Source of the DNA: Fremontodendron californicum
Lineage: Eukaryota; Streptophyta; Magnoliopsida; Malvales; Malvaceae
Reading direction: 5' to 3'
Assembly (NCBI GenBank): GCA_030761205.1
Contig: JAULJL010000003.1
Location: forward strand, 4,960,001-5,024,000
Length of the DNA: 64,000 bases
The notes below the pieces were generated by a model that saw only the letters and a program-made list of their open reading frames with translations, ran no database searches and was not told the DNA's origin. Shown in pieces: positions 48,821-61,200 of this stretch; the stretch's first letter is position 1, and each line of letters starts with the position of its first letter. Both the position numbers and the translations under genes were made by a program.

Positions 48821-51800
48821 ATGGTACGCCCACGATCTCTTTTTGTTTAATTCATACATTTTTTATGCATTTATACAGATATAGTTTATTATTATGAGTC
48901 CATGAGGAAAAGAAAAGATTGTGGCAATTTCAGTAATGTTTTATTAATTTAATCTGATTGACACATAAAGAAACTGAGATATATGTTGCAGTTCGAGAAA
49001 TTTGATGAACTGTGAAGGACATTATAGCTTATAGGCCCTGTAAATGATTAGTAAAAGGATGAAAGTGCTTTAATTAAAAATATATATAGAATTTCTAGAT
49101 CTAAAGTAGCCTTTGGTTTAGTATATGATGATTGTTGAATTTAAGGTCTAGAGTCCTAGGAGATTGAAAAGGGGGAAAGGCCAGACGGGTGAGGGAATGT
49201 GGCAGCAGTGTTGCCAAGAGCGCAAGGCGCAATCGAGGTACTAGAACCCTTATATTGCCTGAGGGTGATGTAAGGCGCAATGTGTATATGTGTGTATATA
49301 TGCAAAATAAGATTTAGATATATAATTCTATTAATAAACACTAAAGACTGGTCCACTTTTATCCTACAAAACATGCAAAATTTCCTTTTTCTTTCTTTTT
49401 TTGGACCAATATGCATGATTTTCTATGGCTCCAAGTTTGTTGTTGAATAGTCAAACATTAAGAAGCAGAGAGGTTGATATTGTATCTTTTTTTACTATTA
49501 AAGGTACCATTAATGAAAAAAAACATAAAAATAAAAGAAATGCAAGAGAACTTAAGTCAGGCAAACTTTTTTTTTTTTGCATCTATCGCCTTAAAAAGAA
49601 GCATGCCTAGGCACACAAGGCATGCACCTTGCCCGAAAGGGTCTGAGGTGCATTTGTTGTCTGTGTTGCACCTTAGATCCTAGGCGTGTGCCTTGACAAC
49701 ACTGTGTGGCAGTGGTGAATCGAATGGCAGACTATGGTATCATGATTAAATCTTCAGAAGTTAAAAACTGGTTTCATTACTCCTTGTTGGGACAAGTACA
49801 AATGTTACTGGACTATATAGCCTAGTCCCAATGTTTCCTCTTTCGCTCAGGTGTTCACTATAAAGAAAGATCTAGTTCCAAGCTGGCTTGTGTTTATTTG
49901 AAAGTTCTCTGTGTATTTGGAGTCTTAGTTTTTTTTTTTTTTTTTGGATAAGCTATTGGTTTCATTTATGCGAAGAAGCAGAATGATTGCTACAAGAATT
50001 ACAAGCAGCTAAGAGCAGGACAGAATACAGAACATTGTATTTACAAAAATTAAAGATTAAAAATTTAATGGAAGATCTCCTAGGCGATGTTCCAGCTTTG
50101 ACAAAGGGCATTTTTGATTGGTCCTTGTGAATTTGACTGTAGCAGCAAATCTTTCCTCTGACAGTGTCCTCGATGCTGGCTTTGGGTCAAGGACAAATGT
50201 TACTGGACTATATAGCCCGGTCCCAATGTTTCCTCATTCGTTCAGGTGTTCACTATAAAGAAAGATCTAGTTCCAAGATTGCTTGTGTTTATTTGAAAGT
50301 TCTCTGTCTATTTGGAGTCTTCTTTTTTTTTTTTTGGATAAGCTATTGGTTTCATTTATCCGAAGAAGCAGAATGACTGCTACAAGAATTACAAGCTGCT
50401 AAGAGCCGGACAGTATCAAGAACATTTTATTAATTAAAATTAAAGATTAAAAAATTAATGGAAGATCTCCTGGGCAATGTTCCAGCTTTGACAAAGGGCA
50501 TTTTTGACTTGGTCCTTGGCAATTTGACCGTAGCAGCAAATCTTTCCTCTGACAGTGTCCTCAATGCTGGCTAATATAGCTGAATTGGTGCTGGCCTTCT
50601 CACCAAATAGCCTGTTGTTCCTCTCCCTCCAAGTGTAGTAAATGACTCCCAGCAATTCGCAGAATAACAGCAATTAGAACTTACCTCTAAGCTTCTTTTT
50701 GGCCCATGTAAACTCCAAATGCCAATCCCCCATTTTTCTGTCAACACCAGAGTTGTGGAGAATTTTGGACCAAAGCTCCTTAGAGAAAGGACAGGTGAAG
50801 AAGAGATAATCCCTTGCTCTACTTCACCTCAACTCTTGCTTGCTAATGGAATCCCCCAGTCATGCAACCTGTCAGCAGTAGGAAGCCTGTTTAGGATAGC
50901 CATCCAAGAGGGAGCATCTGGGATACGGGAAGGGAACCAAATAAGCATCTGCTAGGTCACTTTAGCTTGCTTGTCTCTGATCACCTGCCAAGCAATACCA
51001 GTATGGTATTTGGTAAGCCTCAAATTCAGAGCTATCCCAGCCAAATTCCTAAGTTGCACCAATTTTCTCCAACTCCAACTGGCACATGTTGAGACAGGAG
51101 CCTGCCGAAAGCTCCTTCCTTTTATCTTTGCTTTGCTTGAATCCACCTGGTTGTTTATTTTGGCTTGTTCAAAGAGCAAGTCGCCTTTATCATCTTGTAA
51201 AACTGTGAATATGTCCAACAGCTTTCTTGTGCTTGGTGGTGACAACAGATAAGTGTTGTGAGCTTAATTGCCTTGTGAACATAATGATCAGGATTCTTAG
51301 ATCATGCGTTTTATATATGTTGCTGAAAATATATTTTTATCTACAATTTAGCTTTGAAGCAAAGAGCTCTGTTCAAATTTTTTTTTTTACCTGCAACAAT
51401 CAATTCCATTGTTTTATAATTAAAAGAATCTGCAGTGAGGAACTCTAATAATTCTTCTAGGTAAGCATCGGAAGAGTTAATGTAATTAAATCAAATGAGA
51501 TGTAAAAGCAAAATAGTCAAATATAGTTTGTTTTCTCAGCCAAAGTTATATGTATTGTATGGAATACAAGAAATATATTGTTAATAGTCATTTCAGTTCT
51601 GTTTGTTTTTTCTATTTAGTGTGCAACTTAAAGCATTTTACTGTTATATTTAAGTTTAGCCTTTGAACTTTGGATTGATTGCCACAATTTTTATAGGCTA
51701 TGTACATTCGTGTGAAGCGTAGCAGGTCAACATACTTTATCCAATGTGATCCTACTGAGACTACCCTAGACATTAAGCAAAAGTTGCATACCCTCATTGA

Positions 51801-53552
51801 TCAACCTGTTAATGATCAGCGTTTGATCCTATTGAATACTGGGGAAATATTAGAGGATTCAAAAACTTTGGCAGATCAGAAGGTACACGTTATCTTCTCT
51901 CTTTCCTCCTCACGTTATGTCGGAAAATTGTTTCTGGCAGCAGTTTGATAACTTACCACTGATTTATTTGTATGAATCCTTAAAATTTGTTGACATTTAA
52001 TGTGCTCTGGCCTTTCAGGTTGAAAATGATGCTGTTGTGGCACTGACCTTGAGAAAAGGTTGTTTCTTATTAGTAGTTTTCTTCTTTTTCAGTTTTGTTT
52101 CTTTTAAATGTTTCTTATTGTACATATCATTTTAGGTTAGTTAGCATCCGTGTACTATAATTCTGGTTTCATAGCTCAGGTGATTTGGATCAAAAGTAGA
52201 GGAATTTTTTGTTGCCACAAGGCACAAGCTATAATAGATATATACTTCTTAACTTGAGTCTTAGAAGACAGGTTGCGATGTGTTTATAAGGAAATACTGT
52301 TTTCTAGATTTCATTTTGTAGGTTATAAATTACTTTGTTTCATATACAATGCTATGCAATAAGTGAAGAAACTTTTACTATCAGTGGAAGACTTCCAAAC
52401 ATACAATAGATTTCTTAGGATAGTCCTATTATTGCCAATGAGTCATGGAGGTTTTCTGCCTTAGGTGAATGTGTATTGTGTGCTGAACCCTTAAACCATT
52501 ATCTCTTCTTAATATGGGGCAATACAGGTCCTCCTTAAGTTGTGATGGCTTTTTCTCTCATTTATATTGTCACAATCAGGAATAAAGTGGAATTTAGTTT
52601 ATATGGAATCTTCAGGAAGTAGTTGCAAGCCTCCCTTAAAGTTGTGTCAACTTTTCAAAAACTTGCGAACTTGTTTGAGTTCCTTCTTCTATTCTTGTAG
52701 ATGCATGTTTGTGCATGCACATTTATGCATTCGTGGAATGCTTGGGCCAGTATCTTGTAAAAGAAATGTAACTCTTTTCCCTGATCTACTTTTCTCTCCT
52801 TATAGGTGATCATTCACTATAGTAACCTTTTTCCACTTTATTTTATCCTTTCTCTCTCTTTCTCTTTAACTTCTCCATCTTAATGTACTTTTATATCTTT
52901 TAGGCTGCATCCTTTTTCCTGAAACTTGGAATTAGGTTGTGTATTATGATATTGAGCTCTGTTTATACCTATGTCTACAAGTGGCAAATGCCAACTCCAG
53001 ATGACCATTGAATATGTTCCTTTTCTTCATCAGTGTTGAGACCACTTCCTCTAACTAGATGTATTGCAATGTGTTTCAAATTATAGAGTGTCAAGTCTTG
53101 GCAAACTTAGTATTTCACTTGGGAGATGTATTTTACTATTTTATGGTTGTTGCAGTCTTTAATTGACAAGTCAGGTTAATTCCAGTAAGACCTCATTCCA
53201 AATTAGTCTAGCTTTCTGAGAAATATGTCTGTATGACTGGAATGGGCTGTTGTTAACTTGTGCTTTTTTTTTTTTTTGTATAGTTTAAAACTGAAAAAAA
53301 AAGGTGCATCTGTCTGCTATTGTTCATCATGCTATACTGTATCTTACAATCTATACCATTTACTATGTCATGCAATCTTTACCATATATTGTGTCATTAT
53401 ACTGCAAATATGCATGTCTGACTGCATGTTTCAACCAGCATCCTGACATACTTCCTTTCTTGCTTCCAGATGACAATGATTTTGAGGATGTCAACATAGT
53501 ACGACCAAACGATTTCTACCAATCTCGTGATGCAGACGGTGGAAATTGGTGA
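48821..53552 (+). CDS. Elongin-B-like ubiquitin-fold protein
   Basis: Small ubiquitin-like protein of the plant elongin B type (Arabidopsis At5g57860-like, from memory). Elongin B partners elongin C in transcription elongation and cullin ligase complexes; that role here is inference. Coding parts are 48821-48823 (ATG alone), 51697-51882, 52019-52058 and 53470-53552, joining to 103 residues. If the first exon is not used, translation could start at the ATG at 51700, two codons later. The sequence reads MYIRVKRS, QCDPTETTLDIKQKL, DQRLILLNTGEILEDSKTL, VVALTLRK, then an acidic tail DDNDFEDVN and NDFYQSRDADGGNW. The ubiquitin fold occupies roughly residues 1-78. Intron 2 (48824-51696) carries a MITE and a duplicated LINE tail; intron 4 is 1.4 kb. 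Confidence 0.85.
49207..49703. mobile_element. TIR MITE in intron 2 of the elongin-B-like gene
   Basis: The left end AGTGTTGCCAAGAGCGCAAGGC and the right end read inward, AGTGTTGTCAAGGCACACG, are inverted repeats. The flanks ATGTGGCAGC (49197-49206) and GTGTGGCAGT (49704-49713) share an 8-bp core, consistent with a 9-10-bp Mutator-type duplication. The GC-rich arms carry AAGGCGCAA and GGCATGCACCTTG words around an AT-rich core. Confidence 0.8.
49798..50572. repeat. Tandem segmental duplication of a LINE tail and its flank
   Basis: Copy A (49798-50181) and copy B (50193-50572) are nearly identical, 395 bp apart. Each holds intron DNA (ACAAATGTTACTGGACTATA), then a T-run (about 49929-49946 and 50320-50334), then the 3' end of a minus-strand LINE. 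Because the T-run with its 5' flank is included, the duplication happened after the LINE inserted. Confidence 0.93.
50334..51245 (-). mobile_element. LINE (L1-type) 3' end, pseudogene, intron of elongin-B-like gene
   Basis: On the minus strand 51245-50952 reads CASWSWRKLVQLRNLAG and 50673-50455 reads YYTWRERNNRLFGEK, motifs of the zinc-binding region after LINE reverse transcriptase. The element ends with an A-tail (the + strand T-run near 50320-50334). The pieces are in separate frames and the reverse transcriptase proper is missing, so it is 5'-truncated and dead. Confidence 0.82.
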
Positions 53553-53860
53553 AACCACGATGTGATCTGGAAAAGGAAAAGCTCGTGAAAAGGAGATTCA
53601 GAAGTGCAGACATATCGTAGTCGTGATAATTCGTTGTTGGCGATCTTTGTGCCATGAAACATAATTTTTACAGACGGTAATTTCAAGTATTAAAGCTTCG
53701 CCCGAGAAAAAAAAAAATCAGGGGAAACTCGTTTCCCTTGCTAATGGGCGGATGGAATTTAACTCTTAAAATTTACTATGAAGAACGAAACTTTTATGGT
53801 TCATACTGTTGTATTACTTTCTTTCTTTTTCATCTGAACAATTGGTTCATACAGTACAAG

Positions 53861-54044
53861 CTATGTTACTTGGGCTCGGGTGTGAGTGTCGGATATGAGT
53901 ATGTGTTTGACACGGCTATGTATTTTTTTAAGTTTTTTCATATATTTGGAGGGTCATATCCCTATACTCATGTCCGGATATGCATCGAATACGGGTGTCG
54001 GACAACGGATATTTCAAGAGAAATGAAGAGTCGGAGCAACATAG
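53861..54044. mobile_element. TIR MITE of the CTATGTT family, copy 5
   Basis: It starts CTATGTTACTTGGGCTCGGG and ends GAGTCGGAGCAACATAG. The flanks AGTACAAG (53853-53860) and AGTACAAC (54045-54052) look like the target duplication. It lies just downstream of the elongin-B-like gene, in the same orientation as copy 1. Confidence 0.85.
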
Positions 54045-54648
54045 AGTACAACCACAGCTATACCGTGATCTCAGCCTACTAATGAACGCAAGGTAAACTT
54101 TCAGCATCTTGCCTATCATTTCCATCTCCCCTGTTTTGGTTTACGTATACTATGTTAACAACAGAGTAATCATGTTGGTGAAATCCCTTGTGTATAACTG
54201 AAAATCTTTATTTATTTTTTAGGGTTAAATGGTCATCAACAACTTTTTGGAAGTTGAATAAATTGCATAGCCATTCAATATTTTAGAATTTGAACTTGGA
54301 AAACAGAGAGATGGCCAAAAGTAGGAAAACAGAGATGAACAGAGAGATGAACAAAAAAACTTGGAAAACAGAGATGAGCCTGGATTGTAGCAGAAATTGC
54401 ATATCCTAATTAATTATGTAATATCTCGGAAAATAAAGGAAAATTATGCTATAAATATAACAACTTCTGTGGATAAGAAAAAGAAAAGGTAAACTTGATA
54501 CAAAAAAGGAAAAGAAAAGAAAATCAGTCATGGGACTGATAAAAACTCAAATGTCAATCGACTTAGCAGATAAAACAAATTAAAAAAAAAAAAAACCCTA
54601 CTCTTAACATAAAAATAAAACAATTACTACGAAAAAACTATGGCCTAA

Positions 54649-55256
54649 TTAAGCTAGTTGAGATCGGCACATGGGGCAAGGTCTTTTCCTTCACAGCAGC
54701 CACTGGGCAATGCAACCCTCATGAAAAACAAAAACTGGCACCCCAAGCAAATTTCTCAATCTCAGCACGATATTTTCTTCATTAGTAGTGTCAGCTGCAC
54801 CATTAAACTGATCCCTTTCAATTTCACCAATGCAATAATCTTGAAAACCCTTAAAAACCCAGGATTTGTTTGTTTACTTCAACAATAATGAGAACTTTGG
54901 GTGCATTGAGATTAGAGAATGTGCCCGAAACTGTAGTTCTTGACAAGGTATTCTGATATGCTGTTGGCCAAAGATGCAATGTTCCTCTGTTCATGAAACT
55001 ATTGGATACCCAACAAGGCTTTCATAAGCCAGTTTTTGTACATTGTTTGTAGAAGACAAACATTCTGGGTTGAATAGGAAACTGTAGGAAGTTGGGTGGG
55101 AGAATCTAACATTTGAAGTTGCAGGAGAGGAAACGAAGCGACGCTTTATTAAAAACAGGACTTGTCCTTGAAGAACATGGTGCTCAGTCATGGGTTGGTG
55201 ATTTAGCATTCCATTTGAATAGGCGAACTTGTTTCTGGAACACGAACTCTTCCATC
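54649..55256 (-). pseudogene. Degenerate RING-H2 (E3 ligase) gene
   Basis: On the minus strand a start MEEFVFQKQVRLFKWNA (55256) soon meets a stop. Other frames carry on (54991-55209), and the 3' end reads FHEGCIAQWLL, then TGA at 54693-54691, then RKRPCPMCRSQLA and TAA at 54651-54649. HxxC..W..CPxCR is the C-terminal half of a RING-H2 finger. The first cysteine pairs are not recognisable. Frame breaks plus the stop inside the finger argue for a dead copy of a small single-exon RING-H2 gene. An unusual functional gene with introns is less likely. Confidence 0.65.
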
Positions 55257-55511
55257 TTTAATATTTCTGAGAAATCTTGCTTCTAACTTGAATTAGAAGG
55301 CAAGATAAGCAGATGGCAGTGGCGGATAAGGGAAGGCCGTGTGCTGCAACGGCTACTTTTTTATTTATTTTATTTATAGTTTGGATTTTACTAATGCATT
55401 GTTAAGCCTAATTAATTTATTGTTTATAATAATATTTTATTTATCCAAAAAGAAGTAGATAAAACTGCTACATTTTGACGGTACAAGAACAAATCATTCA
55501 ATCAAATAATT

Positions 55512-56234
55512 GATTAAAGTATTTGAAAATTTTTTGTACTATATCATTTAATGCAAATTAGTCCTTTTACTATAAAACTGAGTAATTTAGTCAAAAAAGG
55601 TAAAATCACTAACTAGTGTAACGAAAATTGTTAAAAAAACTGACATGATATTTAACCTTGTGTTTATTTGATGATATAGCACCAATAAAATATATTATTT
55701 TAAGCTGACGTGGACAAAATAACAAACTAAGTTGGCAAAAAATGATTTGATGTACCAACATTTGATTGGTTGGAGTGGTTAGTGGCTCCAACCCCCTAGA
55801 TGAGAACCAAAGTTCGAATGAGAGTCTTCAATGTTGGGAGGGCTTTACCATTGCACTCCCGGCTCGACAGGGATTAGGCTTCCATCAACCATAAAATGAG
55901 GATAGGAGGACACCCTGGGTTTACACACACACAAAAAAAAAAAAAAAAAAAATTTGATGTGGCATTTTTGTCAACTTAGTTTCTTATTTTGTCCACGTTA
56001 GCTTAAAATAATATATTTTATTGGTGCCACGTCAGCATTTAACATCCAAGTCATCAAATAAATACAATGTTAAATGTCACGTCAGCTTTTTTAACAGTTT
56101 CTGTTACACTAGTCAGTGATTTTACCTTTTTGCTTCAATTTTAAAAGTACATAGATTAAATTACTCAATTTTATAGTAAAGGGACTAATCTACACTAAAT
56201 GGTATAATACAGAGACTTCCTAAATACTTTGACC
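55512..56234. mobile_element. Mutator-like foldback MITE with long inverted arms
   Basis: The two arms, each over 200 bp, run inward from GATTAAAGTATTT (left) and GGTCAAAGTATTT (right, reverse complement) and stay complementary almost to the centre, including TAGTCC..TTTACTATAAAA and GACGTGGACAAAATAA. A perfect 10-bp duplication TCAAATAATT flanks it (55502-55511 and 56235-56244), the length typical of Mutator-like elements. It has no coding frame. A SINE occupies the loop. Confidence 0.9.
55754..55951 (+). mobile_element. tRNA-derived SINE inserted in the foldback loop
   Basis: It has an A-box-like start (GATTGGTTGGAGTGGTTAGTGG), a B-box-like AAAGTTCGAATG, a unique body and a 3' A-run. The 9-bp flank ATTTGATGT is duplicated at 55745-55753 and 55952-55960. 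A pol III box pair, A-tail and target duplication together identify a plant SINE of about 200 bp. Confidence 0.87.
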
Positions 56235-56389
56235 TCAAATAATTAAAACAACAAAAGAATTGAATCATCCAAACCCCAAGTTGTACATAAATTCCTATTA
56301 ACCAAGTCTAGTGCAATATGTCTTAATAAGGTGAGCAAGAATCTGTGTAGGAGACTTTTAAAAACTTTCATATAACCTGATGTGTTTTT

Positions 56390-57740
56390 CCATCCAAATC
56401 TAATAAACAAAAGCACTCCGGGCTACCCTAATACAATGGAGATAAAAGATTTACCCTTCAATTTTTCCACTATCCATCTCAGCTTTACCTCCTAATTTCC
56501 TACTTCTTTATGCAGCTGTCACAATTCCAAAATTTCTTTTCATATGCCCTCTGGAAAGACACATTAAAAGAATATGTGGTTTCTGGTTTCTTACATTTGG
56601 TGATAAAGCAGACAGTCACCACCAGTTTCAATACCCTAAGCTTGTAAACGATCCCCGGTAAGTAGTCTGTTAAGTATGGACATTCAGGAGATGATGGTAT
56701 ACTTTGGGCTGTGAAATGGAAACCATATTAACCTATTCTAATCCACCTTAGGTTGTATAGGTCTTATGTCCTTCCAGACTTTATTAATTGGATATTTTGT
56801 CTCAGAGAGCTTTCAAACTAGTTGGTCCGCACGTCGCCTTGTAATTTGAATTGCTAAATATCTTAGTTTCAACAGTTTTCTCCAATTCCAACTGCTATTT
56901 TGACTTTCAGTCACTTACCAGAAGGTCCTACCCTTTAATACGTATGCTTCAACCCATGCAATCCATAGAAAGCCAAATTTGGTCAATAGAAACTAAATGT
57001 GTTGTATCATGCAAGTCTTGTTCCAAGAACAAAGATCTTTCGAGCCAAGTCCCCCCTCAGATTTAGGAGTGCAAATGAATTGCCATCTTACTTTTGCTCT
57101 TCTAGATGAAGTATCATGTCCAGACCAGAAAAACCTTGAGCACAGTTGATTGATTCGATTCAAGACACTTTTTGGGACAAGGAAATGTCTACACCAAAAA
57201 TTTTGAAGATTAAAAAGCACTGGTTGGATGAGCTGATATCTCCCAGTATAGGATAAGAATTTGGTTGCCCAGTGATTAATTCTTTCAATTATCTTCCCAA
57301 TCAGTGGAGCACAGTCTTTGTCAGAGGATTTTTTAGTAACTAAAAGGACTCCCATGTACCTTACTGGCAAACTTTAAATTTTAAAATCAGTGGCTCATTG
57401 GATGTCATGTAGCTTTTCCCTGTTGATACCAGTGAAAAAAAGTTCACTTTTAGCACTATTTAACTGCAACCCAGAGAAGGTATAGAAAACGTGCAATATT
57501 TGCTACACTCCTTGTATATAATCCAGATTACCTTTTGTGAAGATCAATAGATTCTCAATGAAGCACAAGTGGGTAACAATAATCTTCTTACATTTTGGAT
57601 GGTATCAAAAAATGCCAAATTTTACTACAGTGTCCAACAATATGGATAGAACATTCGTTGCAAGAACAAATAAGTAAGGGGAAATAGGATCATTTTGCCT
57701 CACACCTCTTGGCCCTTGAAAATAATCAACCAATCTTCCA
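56390..57740 (-). pseudogene. LINE (L1-type) reverse transcriptase relic
   Basis: Read on the minus strand, the region near 57720-57640 has YFQGPRGVRQNDPISPYLFVL, a reverse-transcriptase block. Positions 57370-56993 read MPVRYMGVLLV, TKFLSYTGRYQLIQPVLF and SRFFWSGHD. Near 56900-56840 is WNWRKLLKLRYLA, and a zinc-binding tail follows. Frames change several times. No A-tail is seen. It belongs to the same broad LINE type as the fragment at 50334. Confidence 0.85.
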
Positions 57741-58201
57741 TTCATAAATATTAAATCCATATTTTGACATAAATACAAGAATTAATAGCATCATTTAAGC
57801 ATCTAAATCAGTAAGCCACGAGAAAAAAGTTTCACGTTATCATTTGCCCAAAAATTTTTATACTTAACTCGTCACGTCAACAAGTCAATATCCATATTAG
57901 CATATTTAACAGTGAAAATTTGTCATTATTTAAAATTGAATCGAAATTTTGAATCTCGAAAAATGTAAGTATCAAATTTTTTAAAATCAAACTAAATCTG
58001 TATTTTGACATAAATAACGAGATTAATAAAACAATTTGACCAATTTTTTTTTTTTTTAATAAAAAGTTATCCTCAATCCTAGGGCATATAATAAATAAAT
58101 AAATAAACAATTAAGTTATAACCGGTTAAACATTTCTGTAGAAAGAGATTTAACAAAGGTTTCTTATCCCCAAGCTCGCATTTGGAAAGGTTGCTCTCCC
58201 C

Positions 58202-61200
58202 ATGTCGTCTCTGCTTCAATGTCCTTCCAAGCTTCTCTTACCTCTCCACCATCCTTACTCCAACTCCGTTCTCCCCTATCCTACTCCACGACCTCTCTAT
58301 CCTTGTCGCCAAACAGTTCGAATCCTCTGCGCCAAGAGAACCGGCAAGCAGAGATACCCTTCAGAGAAGAAGAAACTGAAATTGAGGCAAAAGGAAGCTC
58401 TATCCTCCATCACGAACAAGTTCGAAGGAATCTGGAAGCTCTCCAAGCTTGCCGTTCCGGTCCAAAACGACCCCGGAAAAGACTTTCTCCTAATCCATAA
58501 TGGCTTGCTCCAAGAAATCGCTAAAGTCCTCGAGTTTCCAGTAATTTCTTCTCTCGTTTAAACTTATTTTAGAGATATCTTCTTTTTTTTTTTCTCTTTT
58601 TTTTTTCTTCCTAATTTTGGTTTATTCCAGGTTGCTTCCATGTTGCCAGAAGAAGCTTTCTCAGTGGTTCGGAAATCTTTTGATGCAAGAAAGGTGAATA
58701 ATTTAGGCTACTTTATTTGTTACTTTTAAAAAAATTATTCTGAAAAAAAAAAACACATGAAATAGTAAATACAAATGTAAAAAGTAGTATCTTTGAGGAA
58801 ATTAAAAATAAAAAAGTAATGTTTTTGCATAAGAAAAATTAATTATTTTACTTTTATATAGACTAATTATGTTAATTGATTCCGCAGACTAACTAATTTT
58901 CAAAAATTATGCATGTTGGAACCTATCGCCTATGGTCATTTCTCTCAAATGTTGCCTTTTCCTTTATTTTCATTGATTGCAATTTTGCTTTGGGTGGTTA
59001 TTAAAAGAGGAAGAACGTTAACAATCAGAGAGTTTAAGTTGTATATCCATTTTATTGATTTGATTTGTTGGTGGTCTTTCAGATACTGAAGGAGGCCAAA
59101 TTTGTTTATACTGTGGATATGGATGTCAGTAAGCTGCTGAGTCTAGAACCTCGTACATGGGACTTCATTTCCCGGTTGGAGCCAAAAGTTGGGCTTATAG
59201 AACATATGCCTCAGGAAAGAATTAGTCGTGATTTGACCAGTATAGTACGTGATTCTAAAGATAGCAATGGTGGTACATTGTCAAGGGAACAAGGACATAA
59301 CATTGACTCTGGTGAATCAAACAAGTGTTCCACAGCTAGAAAACCAAGAATTGCTGTTGTGGGTAGTGGTCCATCTGGCTTGTTTGCTTCTCTGGTTCTT
59401 GCAGAATTTGGTGCAGATGTTACTTTGATTGAAAGAGGTCAAGCGGTTGAGAGGAGGGGCCGTGACATTGGCGCTTTAGTTGTTCGCCGGATTTTAGAAT
59501 CAGAAAGCAATTTTTGCTTTGGGGAGGTTATATCTTGTTTCACTTGGTACTTCTGCTAAAGCATTTTTTGCATCGTAATTGCTGATATTGTTGTGTCTCA
59601 TTCTTTGAATTCTGCTATTTTGATAAGGGCTGGCTCTTAATTTAGGCTCACTGATTTGAGAGATCGTTATTTTGATAATTGAGTGTTATGTGACTGCTTG
59701 ACTATTCTTATTAATATAAATATAGCTAGCTAACTTAGTTAGATGAAAATAGGTGAATCTGCTCAAAAAATAGTATTGTTTATATTAAGTTTGACAAATT
59801 GCTTGGGCAAAAGGACATAGGGTTTCTATATTTAAGGCTTTAAGGTTCTAGTGCCTGTTCAGGTAGGCAACAGATTGAAGTAACAATGATAAGGTCTGAT
59901 CCGGATCATGTTCATAATATGATATTGTTATCTTAGTACAAACAATATTTTAAAGCTCAGGCTTTTACTCACTCTCTCATTTATTCTAGTTGCTCTGGGT
60001 TCAATCTGCTTTAATACATAGTTAGTTACACATTAGAAGAAAAGTTGATCCTAGATGCTAAATGAATAAATCTGATATTTTACTATGATGGCTATTGTAG
60101 GCTTTATGACTTGGACTGAGGCCATAGAACCATCTTTTATATGCTTTTTTTGTCTACAAAAGAACTAATTTTTAGTCAACATGTATTCTCATTTCTGATT
60201 CAGGTTCATGCTCATAAATGCATTTTGCATTATCTAGAGATAGCATATGACTCTATAAAATTACGTGCTTCATAAAGAATTTAAGAAGCAAGTGGCAAAG
60301 AATGACTTGGTTAGTTGGTTATCCAAGTCCTTTACCGCTGGACTTCTGTATATTACCTGTGAATTGTGCATGGATTATAGAAGAGCACATATCTTGAGCT
60401 ACCATCTTTTAAAAAAAAATGCATGTACATGCTCTAGCTATGTTACTCGGACTCGGGTGTGAGTGACGGACACGGGTATGTTTAATTTTTTCTAAGATTT
60501 CCATGTATTTGGAGGGTCCTTGGAGGATCATATCCCCATACCCATGTCTGGAAATGCGTCGGACACGGGTATTTCAAGAAAAATGAAGAGTCGAAGCAAC
60601 ATAGCATGCTAGAGCTTTGAGCTGAGAGATGACCATGCAGAGTTTTATATCTGTTTTTGTCGAAACCAACTTGAGTTTTATTCTCTGCTGGCTTTGAGAT
60701 TTTATGGGTTTTTTTATTTTTTTATTTTTTATGTTTCACTTTCAAGTCATATTAAGGACTTATGTATGGCAGGGTGGTGCAGGTACCTGGAGTGATGGAA
60801 AACTGGTAACTAGAATTGGAAGGAACAGTTGCTGTGTTTTGACGGTCAGAACTATTCCTCTAGACTTCTCATATTAGTTCCCCCCCCCCCCCCCACATTT
60901 TTAAAATTTTTTTCTTCCAGATTTATATTCTCAAATGCCTCTCTTTTTGGTTGTTCTAGTACAGTTGCTTTATCCTACTCTTGGGATGACATTCAGTTGT
61001 CATGAGCATGCTTGTGTGGATTTGCTAATTGATATGATCTCTTAACAAAACCATTTGCTAATTGATATGATCTTTTAACAAACCTGCTCTTGCTGCGGTG
61101 GAGATACAATTAGACAGTGTCTTGTACTTCCCTGCATCTGCATGTAATTGATTGCACTTGGGCACAATTATGATGAAGTGTTGAACTATGGCAACTTATG

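Noticed and set aside
50719..51252. Plus-strand frames of 78-93 codons
   Set aside because: They are the reverse complement of the LINE zinc-binding region.
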